A DNA stretch of 64,000 bases from Thalassobium sp. (GCA_002733205.1 NVUW01000003.1:372001-436000); one strand, 5' to 3'. Positions 26,461-36,474 are shown, counted from the stretch's first letter. Program-made: numbers and translations. Notes: generated from the sequence alone by a model not told the origin.

Positions 26461-27723
26461 ATGACTCAAATGTATTTTCAGAATCTGACCCAGGGTTTAC
26501 AGCAGGCCGGCATTTGCACGCCAACCCTGGTGGTGGATAAAGAACGCCTGGATCGCAACATTGATCACCTGATTGATGTGCTTAATCGCGGCTTCGATTA
26601 CCGTATTGTGGCCAAGTCACTGCCCTCTGTTCCGTTACTGCAGTACATCATGCGCCGCACCGGCACCACACGGCTGATGAGTTTTCATCTGCCGTTTCTG
26701 ATGCATCTGGTCGAGCATATTCCGGCCGCGGATGTACTGCTGGGTAAGCCGATGCCTGTTGCCGCAGCCGAGCATTTTTATCAATGGCACAGCCAGCAGA
26801 CCAGCAGCATGTGCTTTGCTCCGGAACTGCAGTTGCAGTGGCTGATCGACAGTCACGAGCGCCTGCAGCAGTATCAGGCACTGGCACAGCGACATAATCT
26901 GCGTTTGCGTATTAATCTGGAAATCGACGTTGGCCTGCATCGTGGTGGTTTTCTGCCCGACCAGCAGTTTATTAATGCCTTAAAAACCATTGCCGCCTCC
27001 CCCTTGCTGACACTGTCCGGCCTGATGGGCTACGAAGCGCATATCAGTAAAATTCCGGGATTCCTCGGCGGCCTCGACAAGGCCCTGCGCAGTACGCAGG
27101 AGACTTATCGCCACTTTACTACGTTAATTAAAGAGACCCTGGGCAACGATGCGCTGGATGGCCTTTGCCTGAACACCGGCGGCAGCTCGACCTATCCGCT
27201 GTACGATCAGGACAGCGTCGGGCTGGTCAACGAAATCGCTACCGCCTCAGCACTGGTCATGCCGACCGACTTTGATGTCACGACACTGGAACACCACCAG
27301 CCTGCGGTGTTTATTGCCGCACCGGTACTGAAGGTGGTGAAAGATCCGGACATTCCGATGGCCAGTGGTCTGTCGCGTTTACTGCGTTTATTTGGCCGTT
27401 TACCGCATCAGGCCTGTTTTATTTACGGTGGCAACTGGCTGGCGCAACCCTGCTATCCAACGCCGTGTAAACGCGCCAGTATTTTTGGTCACTCCAGTAA
27501 TCAGGAGCTGTACGAGTTGCCAGACGATCACCGTATCCGCCCTGACGATTATCTGTTCTTCCGCCCCAGTCAGAGCGAATCGGTCTTCCTGCAGTTCGGG
27601 AATATCGCGCTGTACGAACAAGGCCGCATCAGCGAATGGTGGCCGGTATTCAATTATCCGGAAGCCTTTCCGGCGACGGCTCAGGCCCGCAGACACAGTG
27701 CTGCCGCTGAAATATCTTCCTGA
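26461..27723 (+). CDS. Alanine-racemase-fold PLP enzyme, D-threonine-aldolase/D-serine-dehydratase-like
   Basis: The 420-residue protein has the fold-type III PLP pattern: TPTLVVDKERLDRNI at residues 20-34, followed by YRIVAKSLPS with the probable PLP lysine at residue 52. The barrel continues with LEIDVGLHRGG and LMGYEAH. The C-terminal domain resembles that of D-threonine aldolase and D-serine dehydratase. In those enzymes a histidine and a cysteine of a PxHxC motif hold a metal; here the corresponding segment reads RPSQSESVF, with neither. The activity may therefore differ or be metal-free. It is the first gene of a probable operon with a DUF819 transporter and a dehydrogenase. The substrate is unknown, perhaps a beta-hydroxy amino acid. 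Confidence 0.75.
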   Translation: MTQMYFQNLTQGLQQAGICTPTLVVDKERLDRNIDHLIDVLNRGFDYRIVAKSLPSVPLLQYIMRRTGTTRLMSFHLPFLMHLVEHIPAADVLLGKPMPVAAAEHFYQWHSQQTSSMCFAPELQLQWLIDSHERLQQYQALAQRHNLRLRINLEIDVGLHRGGFLPDQQFINALKTIAASPLLTLSGLMGYEAHISKIPGFLGGLDKALRSTQETYRHFTTLIKETLGNDALDGLCLNTGGSSTYPLYDQDSVGLVNEIATASALVMPTDFDVTTLEHHQPAVFIAAPVLKVVKDPDIPMASGLSRLLRLFGRLPHQACFIYGGNWLAQPCYPTPCKRASIFGHSSNQELYELPDDHRIRPDDYLFFRPSQSESVFLQFGNIALYEQGRISEWWPVFNYPEAFPATAQARRHSAAAEISS

Positions 27724-27762
27724 TCTTCCGTATCTGAAATAATAAAAAACTGAGGAATCATC

Positions 27763-28953
27763 GTGTCCGCTGCTCTTACCCTGGTTGCTTATCTGCTTGT
27801 TCCGGCATTGCTTGTTGTTCTTTGTCAGCGTGTTCGCTGGCTGGATAAACTCGGCGTGGTTGTCTTGTCTTTCGCCTGCGGTATCGCCCTGTCATCGACT
27901 GGCTTGCTGCCGGGTCTGGTGGGGGCTGAAGCGCTGAAAGCCGTACAAACCAATCTGTCAGAAATTGCCATCGCACTCGCCCTGCCGTTGCTGGTGTTTT
28001 CGATTGATGTCAAAGCCTCGTTCGGCATGGCCGGTGACACCATGAAAAGCATGGGTGTGGCCTTAATTGCGGTCATCATTGCCAGCGCCGCCGGGGCTTT
28101 TATCTACGCCGATTCTCTCGCCAATGTCTGGCAGATTGCCGGTATGTCGGTGGGTGCTTACACCGGTGGCGGGCCGAATATGGCGGCCATTAAAACGGCG
28201 ATCGGGGCTGACGAAAACATCTTCACCACCATGATCACCTACGACATTCTGTTGTCGGCGCTGTATCTGATGTTTGTGATGACACTGGCCAAGCCGATTT
28301 TCAGCCGCTTCCTGCGCCCTTACCGCAGTCAGGGCGAACACGCCTATCACACCGAAGAAGAAAAGTTTGGTCATATGGCCGATGAAACCGCCAACGCCTA
28401 CAAAGTGCTGGCCAATGTCAAAGCGCTGCCAAAGACCGCACTGGCTCTGCTGCTGTCCGCCGTCAGCGTCGTCATCGCGCTGGGCGTGGCTTCACTGGTG
28501 CCTGGCAGTATGAGTTCCGCGGTGACCATCATTACCATCACCACGCTGGGCGTGCTGGCGTCTTTTGTGCCGGCCATCCGTAACCTGCCCAACAGCTTTC
28601 AGCTGGGGATGTACCTGATTCTGGTGTTCTGTTTCACCACCGGCACCATGACCGACACCAGTATTGTTACCAACCTGAACGTCGACCTGTTTGCCTATAT
28701 CAGCATTATTCTGATCGGCTCGCTGATTTTGCAGGCCATTATCTGTCGCCTTCTGGATATTGATACCGACACGTTTTTAATCACCTCCTCGGCGGCCATT
28801 ATGTCGGTGCCGTTTATTCCGGTGATTGCCGGGGCGCTGAAAAATCGCGAGATCATATTGCCGGGTTTTGCTGCGGCGATTATTGGCTATATCGTCGGTA
28901 ATTATCTCGGGGTCGGCGTCGCCTTCTTTACCCGCTGGCTGCTGGGCGCCTGA
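27763..28953 (+). CDS. DUF819 family membrane protein (putative transporter)
   Basis: This 396-residue, very hydrophobic protein has about ten membrane segments and matches the DUF819 (YjcL-like) family. The characteristic segment is MSVGAYTGGGPNMAAIKTAIGADENIF, with a related NSFQLGMYLILVFCFTTG in the second half, suggesting an internal repeat as in bile-acid/sodium symporter-type folds. A hydrophilic loop (about residues 190-215) separates the halves. The GTG start has TGAGGA six bases upstream. It lies 39 bases after the PLP-enzyme gene and 8 bases before a dehydrogenase gene, so it may move the substrate or product of those enzymes. Confidence 0.85.
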   Translation: MSAALTLVAYLLVPALLVVLCQRVRWLDKLGVVVLSFACGIALSSTGLLPGLVGAEALKAVQTNLSEIAIALALPLLVFSIDVKASFGMAGDTMKSMGVALIAVIIASAAGAFIYADSLANVWQIAGMSVGAYTGGGPNMAAIKTAIGADENIFTTMITYDILLSALYLMFVMTLAKPIFSRFLRPYRSQGEHAYHTEEEKFGHMADETANAYKVLANVKALPKTALALLLSAVSVVIALGVASLVPGSMSSAVTIITITTLGVLASFVPAIRNLPNSFQLGMYLILVFCFTTGTMTDTSIVTNLNVDLFAYISIILIGSLILQAIICRLLDIDTDTFLITSSAAIMSVPFIPVIAGALKNREIILPGFAAAIIGYIVGNYLGVGVAFFTRWLLGA

Positions 28954-28961
28954 AGACGGGC

Positions 28962-29750
28962 ATGCGCACTGACCATATTCTGCAGCATAAAACCATTCTG
29001 CTGGTCGGTGCCTCATCGGGTATGGGGCGTCAGCTGGCGCTGCTCCTGGCACAGCACAACAACCGTTTAATTCTGTTTGCCCGCCGCCAGCACGAACTGC
29101 AGGAGCTGGCAGATCAGTTACGCGCACAGCAGTGTGAGGTGCTGACCGTCTGCGGTGATGCCTGCCGGGAAGAAGACACTAACAATGCCGTATCTCTGGC
29201 AATGGCTCAGTTCGGGCGTATTGATCTGGCGTTGCTGAATGTCGGTGCTGGTCCTGAGCAGCGTATGGCAGAAACCTCCGTTGCCGATATCCGTCACTGT
29301 CTGGATCTTAATTACCTGAGCCTGGTGAATTTTCTGCCGCCGCTGATCACTGCCATGTGCAGCCAGCAGGCGGATAAACGCGGATTACGTGGCACCATCG
29401 CTCATACCAATTCTCTGGCCGGATTCATTGGCTTACCCATGCAGGGGCCGTACAGCGCAGCCAAAGCCGCCGCCCGCTTGCTGATGGACAGCTGCCGGAT
29501 TGAGCTGGAACCGGAAGGCCTGAAATTTATCTCGCTTTACCCCGGCTTTGTGCAGACAGCGCGGGTTAACCAATACGATATGCCCGCCCCTTTTGCCATC
29601 AGCGAAACCCGAGGCGCAGAACTGATGCTTAAAGGCCTGCTGAGCGGCCGCGACGATTACCTGTTTCCCGGCCCGTTAAGCTGGTTGATCCGTCTGGCAC
29701 GCGTGCTGCCGACGTTTATCAGCAAGCCATTATTACGCCGCGCGCTCTGA
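28962..29750 (+). CDS. Short-chain dehydrogenase/reductase
   Basis: The 262-residue protein is a classical SDR: cofactor motif VGASSGMGRQLA near residue 15, NVGAG in place of the usual NNAG, the catalytic serine in TNSLAGF, and YSAAKAA as the YxxxK motif. The C-terminal 40 residues include hydrophobic segments that may form a membrane-associated tail, as in 3-ketodihydrosphingosine- or DltE-type SDRs. The 8-base gap to the transporter gene suggests a three-gene operon. It could oxidise the hydroxy group of a product from the PLP enzyme, but this is inference. Confidence 0.82.
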   Translation: MRTDHILQHKTILLVGASSGMGRQLALLLAQHNNRLILFARRQHELQELADQLRAQQCEVLTVCGDACREEDTNNAVSLAMAQFGRIDLALLNVGAGPEQRMAETSVADIRHCLDLNYLSLVNFLPPLITAMCSQQADKRGLRGTIAHTNSLAGFIGLPMQGPYSAAKAAARLLMDSCRIELEPEGLKFISLYPGFVQTARVNQYDMPAPFAISETRGAELMLKGLLSGRDDYLFPGPLSWLIRLARVLPTFISKPLLRRAL

Positions 29751-29824
29751 ACTACACCCATACAGCACCATCATCCTGCACCCACAAAGCGGTTATACTG
29801 GCCGCCTAATTCGTGGAGCCATTT

Positions 29825-30580
29825 ATGACCCGCCCAACCTATCAGCGTCAGAATTTTCCCGACCGTATCGTACTGGAACCTTCAATGCCCGCCGACAGCT
29901 GCATTATCTGGCTGCATGGTCTGGGTGCCAGCGGTGATGATTTCGTGCCGGCACTGCCGCATTTGTTACAAGCTCTCAATACCGCTCAGCCAGCCGTTAT
30001 TCGTGCTATTTATCCGCATGCAGCACAGCAACCGGTAACCATTAATGGCGGCATGGTGATGCCCAGCTGGTACGACCTGCTGGCCACCAGCCCGCGACGT
30101 CAGATTGATGGCCAGCAACTGGCCGTATCGGTACAACGCATTCACACACTGATCGATCAGCAAATAGCCGCCGGTATCGACAGTCGCCGTATTTTGCTGG
30201 CGGGTTTTTCCCAGGGTGGTGCTGTCGCTTATGAAGCCGCTTTCAGCTATCCGCAACCTCTGGCTGGGTTAATGGCGTTATCAACCTACATTGCCCGCCC
30301 ACTGCAGATAAACGCCGCCAATCAGCATCTGCCAGTGCTGATTGCTCATGGTGATTATGATGGTGTGGTCAGCCCGGAACTGGGCGAAGAAGCCTGCCAG
30401 TGGTTATCTGCACAGGGAATAACCCCGGAGAGCCATCGCTATCCGCTGGCGCATGAAGTCTGTCTGGAAGAAATTGAACACTGCGGTCTTTTTGCCGGAC
30501 GCTGCCTGCTGAAAAATGAGCGCCAAGGGAGCAATGCTCAGGAAGTAGAACGCGCAGAAAATACTGATGCAAAGCCGTAA
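29825..30580 (+). CDS. Alpha/beta-hydrolase carboxylesterase (EstB/phospholipase-carboxylesterase family)
   Basis: The 251-residue protein belongs to the small carboxylesterase family. It shows IIWLHGLGASGDDF for the oxyanion region, a nucleophile elbow GFSQGG with serine 129, the acid at 179 in HGDYDGVV and the base at histidine 210 in YPLAHEV. MPSWYD near residue 80 is also typical. The C-terminal 30 residues are polar and probably disordered. A GTGGAG eight bases before the ATG at 29825 supports this start. Its stop lies three bases from that of the convergent GGDEF gene. Confidence 0.9.
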   Translation: MTRPTYQRQNFPDRIVLEPSMPADSCIIWLHGLGASGDDFVPALPHLLQALNTAQPAVIRAIYPHAAQQPVTINGGMVMPSWYDLLATSPRRQIDGQQLAVSVQRIHTLIDQQIAAGIDSRRILLAGFSQGGAVAYEAAFSYPQPLAGLMALSTYIARPLQINAANQHLPVLIAHGDYDGVVSPELGEEACQWLSAQGITPESHRYPLAHEVCLEEIEHCGLFAGRCLLKNERQGSNAQEVERAENTDAKP

Positions 30581-30583
30581 GGG

Positions 30584-31534
30584 TCAGGAAGCAATATCGA
30601 TATTACGCACGCATTGGCGGCCAGCATGTTTGGCGGCGTAAAGCTGTTCATCGGCCGCGGCAATCAGCTGTCCGGCGTTATGCTTAGCTGAAGGCGTTAC
30701 GGTCGCCACGCCGGCGCTGATACTGAGGACATCGCCTGCTAACGATTTTTCATGGCGGATAGTCAATGCTGCAACCGCCGCCAGCAGGCGCTCTGCCAGC
30801 AGCATCGCCCCGGCATTGTCGGTGCCCGGCAGCAGACAGACAAACTCTTCGCCACCATAACGCGAAACACTGTCATGTGGTCGCAGCAACACAGAGCGCA
30901 GAGCGTGAGCAACTTCCTGCAACGCTTTATCGCCGGCCAAATGCCCATAATGGTCGTTGTATTGTTTAAAAAAATCGATATCAATAAGAATCAGTGACAA
31001 TGGCTTTTTATCGCGCTGTCCCTGACGCCAATGCAGCTGTAACTGTTCATCAAAACGACGACGATTGGCAACACCGGTTAAACCATCCAGCATTGCAATA
31101 GAGTGCAAAATATCACGCTGTAATTTCACCGTAACGTGGGTACAGACGCGGGCAAAAACCACCACCGGGTTAATAGGCTTGGTAATAAAATCGACAGCAC
31201 CTGTATCGAAGGCACGGACTTCATCCACCACTTCATTCTGAGCCGTGACAAAAATAATTGGAAAATCATTGTCTACCGGGTCAGCCTTAAGCGTTTTGCA
31301 GACATCGTAGCCATTCATATCCGGCATCATAATATCCAGCAGCATAATGTCCGGTTTATTATCCGCGCACAGCTCCAGAGCCTGCCGGCCACTGGTCGCC
31401 ATGACGATTTCGAATTCCGCTTTAAAAATTTCATTCAGACTGCGGATAATCAGCGGCTGATCGTCGACGATCATCAGACGCGGTTTATGCGTCAGACCGG
31501 GGATTAATTCTGCCAGTGTTTTACCTGACTTCAT
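30584..31534 (-). CDS. Response regulator with GGDEF diguanylate cyclase output
   Basis: The protein has an N-terminal receiver domain (residues about 18-135) with aspartates 24 and 25, the phosphoacceptor aspartate 67 in MLLDIMMPD, and lysine 119 in FITKP. A GGDEF domain follows (about 150-310). The active-site loop is GGEEF, and an RxxD inhibitory site (RPHD) lies five residues before it, so the enzyme should make cyclic-di-GMP and be feedback-inhibited. It overlaps the hybrid kinase gene by ATGA, with GGAG upstream, so it is almost certainly translated together with that kinase and is its likely phosphorylation target. Confidence 0.92.
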   Translation of the reverse strand: MKSGKTLAELIPGLTHKPRLMIVDDQPLIIRSLNEIFKAEFEIVMATSGRQALELCADNKPDIMLLDIMMPDMNGYDVCKTLKADPVDNDFPIIFVTAQNEVVDEVRAFDTGAVDFITKPINPVVVFARVCTHVTVKLQRDILHSIAMLDGLTGVANRRRFDEQLQLHWRQGQRDKKPLSLILIDIDFFKQYNDHYGHLAGDKALQEVAHALRSVLLRPHDSVSRYGGEEFVCLLPGTDNAGAMLLAERLLAAVAALTIRHEKSLAGDVLSISAGVATVTPSAKHNAGQLIAAADEQLYAAKHAGRQCVRNIDIAS

Positions 31535-34500
31535 GACCACTCCTGCACACGGATCAGCGTTCCTTTGGCGGCCGTAAAATCCAGCTGTTCAATCTGTTCA
31601 AGCATTTGCTTAAACAGTGACCCATTGCCCGGAAAACCTGCCGGCGGCAACCGTTCAATCAACTCCAGCACCGCCATATTATTGTCCTGTAACAGCCCAT
31701 GCAGCTGCACCAAGGCTTCACGCCAGCGTTCATCCGGCCAATGCTCAGACACTGCTGATTCTGACGGTGTGTGACTTTGCCGCCCGCCACTGGCCACAGT
31801 ATCGGCCACAGTATCGGTTGCAGCACCAGTCATCTTAACCAGCGCCTGATACGAGGCCGATAGCAACGCCTGCAGTTCAGCAAGCATTGCTGCGGTTTGT
31901 TCCGTTTCATTCGGCAGAACATCGTTCTCTGTGGCTGAAGCCGGGGCCGATGCTATGTTATGAAAACGCTGTTCCAGCTCGCCACTGCGTCGCGCCAGAG
32001 TCACAGCGCCCATGGTCGCCGCCGTGCCTTTCAAAGTGTGCAGGCTGGCGGCACTGTCAGACCAGCGCCCTTCCTGCCATTGCTGATCAAGCTGGCAGAG
32101 CAGGATGGTCATATCCACCATAAAGCGCTCTGACATATTCACCAGCAGCGACTGATTATTACCAAAGCGTTGCAGCAAAATATCGCGGTTTTCCAATGCT
32201 GCCAGGGCTGTTTCATCGCTCGTCAGCGAGACTTGAGCGCTGGCGTGGCCGGTCAGCTGCAACAACGAATGCACCACATTATCGAGGTCAATAGGTTTGC
32301 CTACATGCGCATTCATACCGGCGGCAAAACAGGCTTGCCGGTCAGATTCAGCAACATTGGCTGTCATCGCCAATATTGGCAGATGGTTAAAACGACCATC
32401 GGCACGGATACGCCGGGTGGCTTCCAGACCATCAATATCCGGCATCTGCATATCCATAATGACCACGTCGTACGGATCTTCCGTGGCAAATACGTGATCA
32501 ACACCACTCAAGCCGCCCTCGGCCAACTCGACAACCGCACCTTCGGCACTCAGCAATTCAAATGCAATTTCGCGGTTAATTTCATTGTCTTCCACCACCA
32601 GAATACGCATTCCGGCCAGGCGTTGTTCGTTGTCGACTGGCGGTAACGGCACCACCGCTTCGCCAGGGCTGTGCAATACGCGCATCACCGCTTCCGACAA
32701 CTGCACCGGGGTGATGGGTTTACTGAGAAAATCACAAAACGGTGGATTATCACCGCACAGCACGTCATTGAGAGATTCCCGACCATAAGCACTGATTAAA
32801 ATAACAGGTGGGGCATCGTTCCCCAGACGGTCAATCAGAGATTGGGCAACCGCCGTGCCCTCGTTATCGGGCAACTGCCAGTCAAGTAATATCACCTGAT
32901 AGGGCTTATCCTGCTGCTCCGCCCTGACCACCGCTTGCAATGCTGCAGCACCGGTTTGTTCAACCTCAACATTCCAGCCTAATGAGCATCCGTCACGCTG
33001 TAATAATTCGGCCGTCACCGGATTATCTTCAACCAGCAGTACCCGTAACGGTGGTTCAAACTGCGGGGCGGCGTAAGGCTCTGGCACGACAATGGGTAAA
33101 TCCAGTTCAAACCAGAAGCAACTGCCTTTGCCCAGTTCGCTGTGCAGATGAAGCTCAGAGTTCATTAACGACACCAGACGCTTACAGATCACCAGCCCCA
33201 ATCCTGTGCCACCAAAGCGGCGGCTGGTCGATACTTCGGCCTGGGTAAACCCGTCAAAAATACGCTGCTGATTGTCGGCTGAAATGCCGATGCCGGTGTC
33301 TTCAACCTCAATGCGCAGACGGATCTGCTCACCATCGGTAGCTACACTGCGCGCCCGGACAGTGACATAACCACTGCTGGTAAACTTCAGTGCATTACCC
33401 GCCAGGTTAATTAAAATCTGCTGCAGACGATTGCTGTCGCCCATCAGGGTTTGCGGCAGTGAAACGTCCAGGTCAAACAGCACCTCCACCGGTTTATTGC
33501 CGAGATTGCCGGATATCACCACCGCCAGATTGCGCATCACTTCATCAAGGTTAAAGGGCTGACGATCAAGCTGCAGCTTACCCGCCTCAATTTTTGAATA
33601 ATCAAGAATGTCATTCAGCAGGCTGAGCAACGAGCCGGCTGCGCCCTGAGATTTATTCACATAATCCCGTTGCCGCCCACTGAGATCGGTCTGCGATACC
33701 AGTTTTAACATGCCCAGTACGGCATTCATGGGGGTACGGATTTCGTGACTCATATTGGCCAGAAAGGCTGATTTAGCCGCGCTGGCGGCATCGGCTGCTT
33801 CTTTGGCTTCGCGCAGACGGGCTTCGTATTCCAGCTGTTCGGTGATATCGCTGTTAATCCCGGTGACCCGCAATAAGGTACCGTCTTCCGCCAGCTCAAC
33901 CTGGGCTCCGGCCTGAATACTGCGTTCACGGCCATCCGGCAATACGACGCGGAATACCGGGTCGTACACGCCGATACCAGCAACGGCATTGTTGAGAGCC
34001 GTCTCGGTACGCTCAAGATCATCCGGGTGAATACGCATGCGCCAGTGGTCATAGTTCAGGCCGTTATCCCGTAAGCTGAGCGGCTGTTGGTACAGCTCAA
34101 ACATGCGGTCATTCCATTGCAAATCGTTATTGGCCGGAGTCCAGGACCAAATCCCCATCTGCGCGACGTCGGCCGCCATCGCCAGCTGTGCCGAGGTCGC
34201 GGCCAGAGCATCGTGCTGCGCCCGCTGTTCGCTGATATCAATCATAATGCCGACGATAATCTGCTCATCCCCGACCGCCATAACCCCTAAGCTGATTTGT
34301 ACCGGAAATACGCTGCCATCTTTACGCCGGGCCTGTATTTCACGGCTGAGACCAATCACCCGATTGCTGCTCATTTCGCGAAAGCGCTGCATATACTGAT
34401 CGTGTTGTGATGCAAATGGCTCGGGCATTAAAACGCTGACGTTTTGGCCAATAATCTCTTTTGGCTCATAACCAAAGGCCTGCTCTCCGGCCGGATTAAA

Positions 34501-36474
34501 CGAGCGAATAATACCCTGACTGTCGATGGTAATAATCGGATTAACCGCGGTATCGAGAATGGCCTGCGTCATTACCAGACTTTTCTCCAGCGCTTTTTCG
34601 CTCGCTTTGCGGGCACTGATATCCACGGCAACGCCCAGATAACCGCTTATTTCTCCGTGAATATCACGCATTGCTGTAGCGGAAAGATTCACGAGTAAAC
34701 GCTCACCATCCTTACGCACGTAAGTCCACTCGCGGGTTTCAGCACCATCCCGCTCAGGGATATAAACAAAAACACGAAAACCGCGAATATCTTCACCGTA
34801 TTCTTGCGTCAGCTCTTGCGAACGCTGCTCCAGTTCTTGCTGCACATGCAAAACCGCTGGCGACTGAACACCAACGAACTCATCCGCACGGTAACCCAAC
34901 ATGCGTTCTGCGCCCTGATTAAACAGGGTGACGATACCGTCTTTGTCGGTGGCTATAATGGAAACTTCAGAAGCGGAATCAAGCACACTTTGCAACAACC
35001 GACTGATACGCTGAGCCTCGCCAGCGCGCTCCTCCACCTGACGTTCCAGATTACTGTTGAGTTCAATTATTTTGGCCTGAGCCGCTTTTTGTGCGGAGAT
35101 ATCCCGGATACTTTCCGACATCCCCACCACCTCGCCTTCCACATCACGGATAACGGCATAAGAAACCGATACATCCAGTAATGTGCCGTCGGCGCGGCAG
35201 CGCAGCCCTTCCTGAGGTAACAGATGCTCTCCCTGTGAGGCCGCCACACACACCTGATGTTCTTCTTCCCGTAATTCCGGGGGCACAATCAGCTCTGTTA
35301 ACGGCCGCCCGAGAGCATCCGCCTCAGTAATACCAAACATCCTCACCGCGGCCTGATTCCAACTCTGCACATGGCCATGGCAGTCCTGACTGATGATGCC
35401 ATCGGCCGAACTTTCAACAATGGAGGCCAGCCGCTCCTGTTGTGCCAGAAATTCTCTGCGCCGCTGGCGGCTGCTTACCAGCAACGCCAACAACGCACTG
35501 ATAAGCACACTGATAAGAGAGCCCAGTGCAAAGACAATCGCCGGTGAAGGCAGATTTAACGCACGAATAAAGGATGGATATACCTGAAAACGGAATTGCC
35601 AGTGACGACCATAAATCGTGCGTTCAATCTGATAGCCGGCCACATGAGCAAACCCGGCGGAGGTTTGGTTATTAAAAAAACTGACCGGTTGTTGCGCATC
35701 GGTCATATCGACAATTTCCAGCGCCAGCTCATCCTCATGCATACGCAGATCGGCCATAACCTCGGCCATTAATAACGGCGCGTAGCTCCAGCCATAGCCC
35801 AGCTGTTCGCGTCCGGCCTGCGTCTGCGGGGTTTTGCCGCCCTGATACACCGGCATAAGAATCAGAAATGACTGTTGTGGGCTGCCGGTGGCCTGCACCA
35901 GGGTGATCGGGCCGGTTAAGCGCACCTCTCCACTGAGCAAAGATGACCAGGCGGCTTCGCGGCGATTATGTTCAGACGCAATATCCAGCCCAACCGCAGC
36001 GTTATTGCGCTCAACCGGTTCGATATATTGGATAACAAAACGCTCATCGGCGTGTGGCCCCAGCTGGCGTATTTTAAAATCCGGCCAGTCATCGGACTGA
36101 GCGGCCTGGATAAATTGTGCCTCATCGGCCAGCGCTAACCGGCGGATAAAGCCAAACCCGCGTGCGCCCGGAAACTCAATATCGACATCGCGGGTGGCGC
36201 TGTAACGCTTCACCAGCTCACGGCTCAGATCCTCACCGGCGGTCAGGATGGCACCACGCATACCGCGCAGACCGTACTGGTAAAGCTCAATGCGTTCCTC
36301 TGCCTGATCTGCCAGATCGTATGCCTGCTTGGTCAGAGATTCGTGCAGACGCTCATCGTTCAGCTGTCCGATTTTGGCTGACAACAACAAACTGATCAGC
36401 AGCCCCGCCGCCAGAGCCACCAGCGCCCAACCCCAGAGCTGGCGATGTTTGCCCTTGTGTATAACGTTTGGCAC
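31531..36474 (-). CDS. Large hybrid sensor histidine kinase (CHASE-PAS4-HisKA-HATPase-REC2-HPt)
   Basis: This 1647-residue protein has membrane helices near residues 13-33 and 311-334 flanking a CHASE-type periplasmic sensor (about 75-220). Four PAS domains follow (about 345-460, 490-620, 635-750 and 760-880). The HisKA motif MSHEIRTPMN has its phosphohistidine at 910, and the ATPase domain (about 1015-1125) has EDTGIGI and GGTGLGL boxes. Two receivers have aspartates at 1198 (LLDWQLPD) and 1341 (MDMQMPD), and an HPt domain carries histidine 1479 in HTLKGTAATMG. All phosphorelay residues are present. A GTG start with GGGAGA eight bases upstream is used. Its 3' end overlaps the receiver-GGDEF gene. 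Confidence 0.93.
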   Translation of the reverse strand: MPNVIHKGKHRQLWGWALVALAAGLLISLLLSAKIGQLNDERLHESLTKQAYDLADQAEERIELYQYGLRGMRGAILTAGEDLSRELVKRYSATRDVDIEFPGARGFGFIRRLALADEAQFIQAAQSDDWPDFKIRQLGPHADERFVIQYIEPVERNNAAVGLDIASEHNRREAAWSSLLSGEVRLTGPITLVQATGSPQQSFLILMPVYQGGKTPQTQAGREQLGYGWSYAPLLMAEVMADLRMHEDELALEIVDMTDAQQPVSFFNNQTSAGFAHVAGYQIERTIYGRHWQFRFQVYPSFIRALNLPSPAIVFALGSLISVLISALLALLVSSRQRRREFLAQQERLASIVESSADGIISQDCHGHVQSWNQAAVRMFGITEADALGRPLTELIVPPELREEEHQVCVAASQGEHLLPQEGLRCRADGTLLDVSVSYAVIRDVEGEVVGMSESIRDISAQKAAQAKIIELNSNLERQVEERAGEAQRISRLLQSVLDSASEVSIIATDKDGIVTLFNQGAERMLGYRADEFVGVQSPAVLHVQQELEQRSQELTQEYGEDIRGFRVFVYIPERDGAETREWTYVRKDGERLLVNLSATAMRDIHGEISGYLGVAVDISARKASEKALEKSLVMTQAILDTAVNPIITIDSQGIIRSFNPAGEQAFGYEPKEIIGQNVSVLMPEPFASQHDQYMQRFREMSSNRVIGLSREIQARRKDGSVFPVQISLGVMAVGDEQIIVGIMIDISEQRAQHDALAATSAQLAMAADVAQMGIWSWTPANNDLQWNDRMFELYQQPLSLRDNGLNYDHWRMRIHPDDLERTETALNNAVAGIGVYDPVFRVVLPDGRERSIQAGAQVELAEDGTLLRVTGINSDITEQLEYEARLREAKEAADAASAAKSAFLANMSHEIRTPMNAVLGMLKLVSQTDLSGRQRDYVNKSQGAAGSLLSLLNDILDYSKIEAGKLQLDRQPFNLDEVMRNLAVVISGNLGNKPVEVLFDLDVSLPQTLMGDSNRLQQILINLAGNALKFTSSGYVTVRARSVATDGEQIRLRIEVEDTGIGISADNQQRIFDGFTQAEVSTSRRFGGTGLGLVICKRLVSLMNSELHLHSELGKGSCFWFELDLPIVVPEPYAAPQFEPPLRVLLVEDNPVTAELLQRDGCSLGWNVEVEQTGAAALQAVVRAEQQDKPYQVILLDWQLPDNEGTAVAQSLIDRLGNDAPPVILISAYGRESLNDVLCGDNPPFCDFLSKPITPVQLSEAVMRVLHSPGEAVVPLPPVDNEQRLAGMRILVVEDNEINREIAFELLSAEGAVVELAEGGLSGVDHVFATEDPYDVVIMDMQMPDIDGLEATRRIRADGRFNHLPILAMTANVAESDRQACFAAGMNAHVGKPIDLDNVVHSLLQLTGHASAQVSLTSDETALAALENRDILLQRFGNNQSLLVNMSERFMVDMTILLCQLDQQWQEGRWSDSAASLHTLKGTAATMGAVTLARRSGELEQRFHNIASAPASATENDVLPNETEQTAAMLAELQALLSASYQALVKMTGAATDTVADTVASGGRQSHTPSESAVSEHWPDERWREALVQLHGLLQDNNMAVLELIERLPPAGFPGNGSLFKQMLEQIEQLDFTAAKGTLIRVQEWS

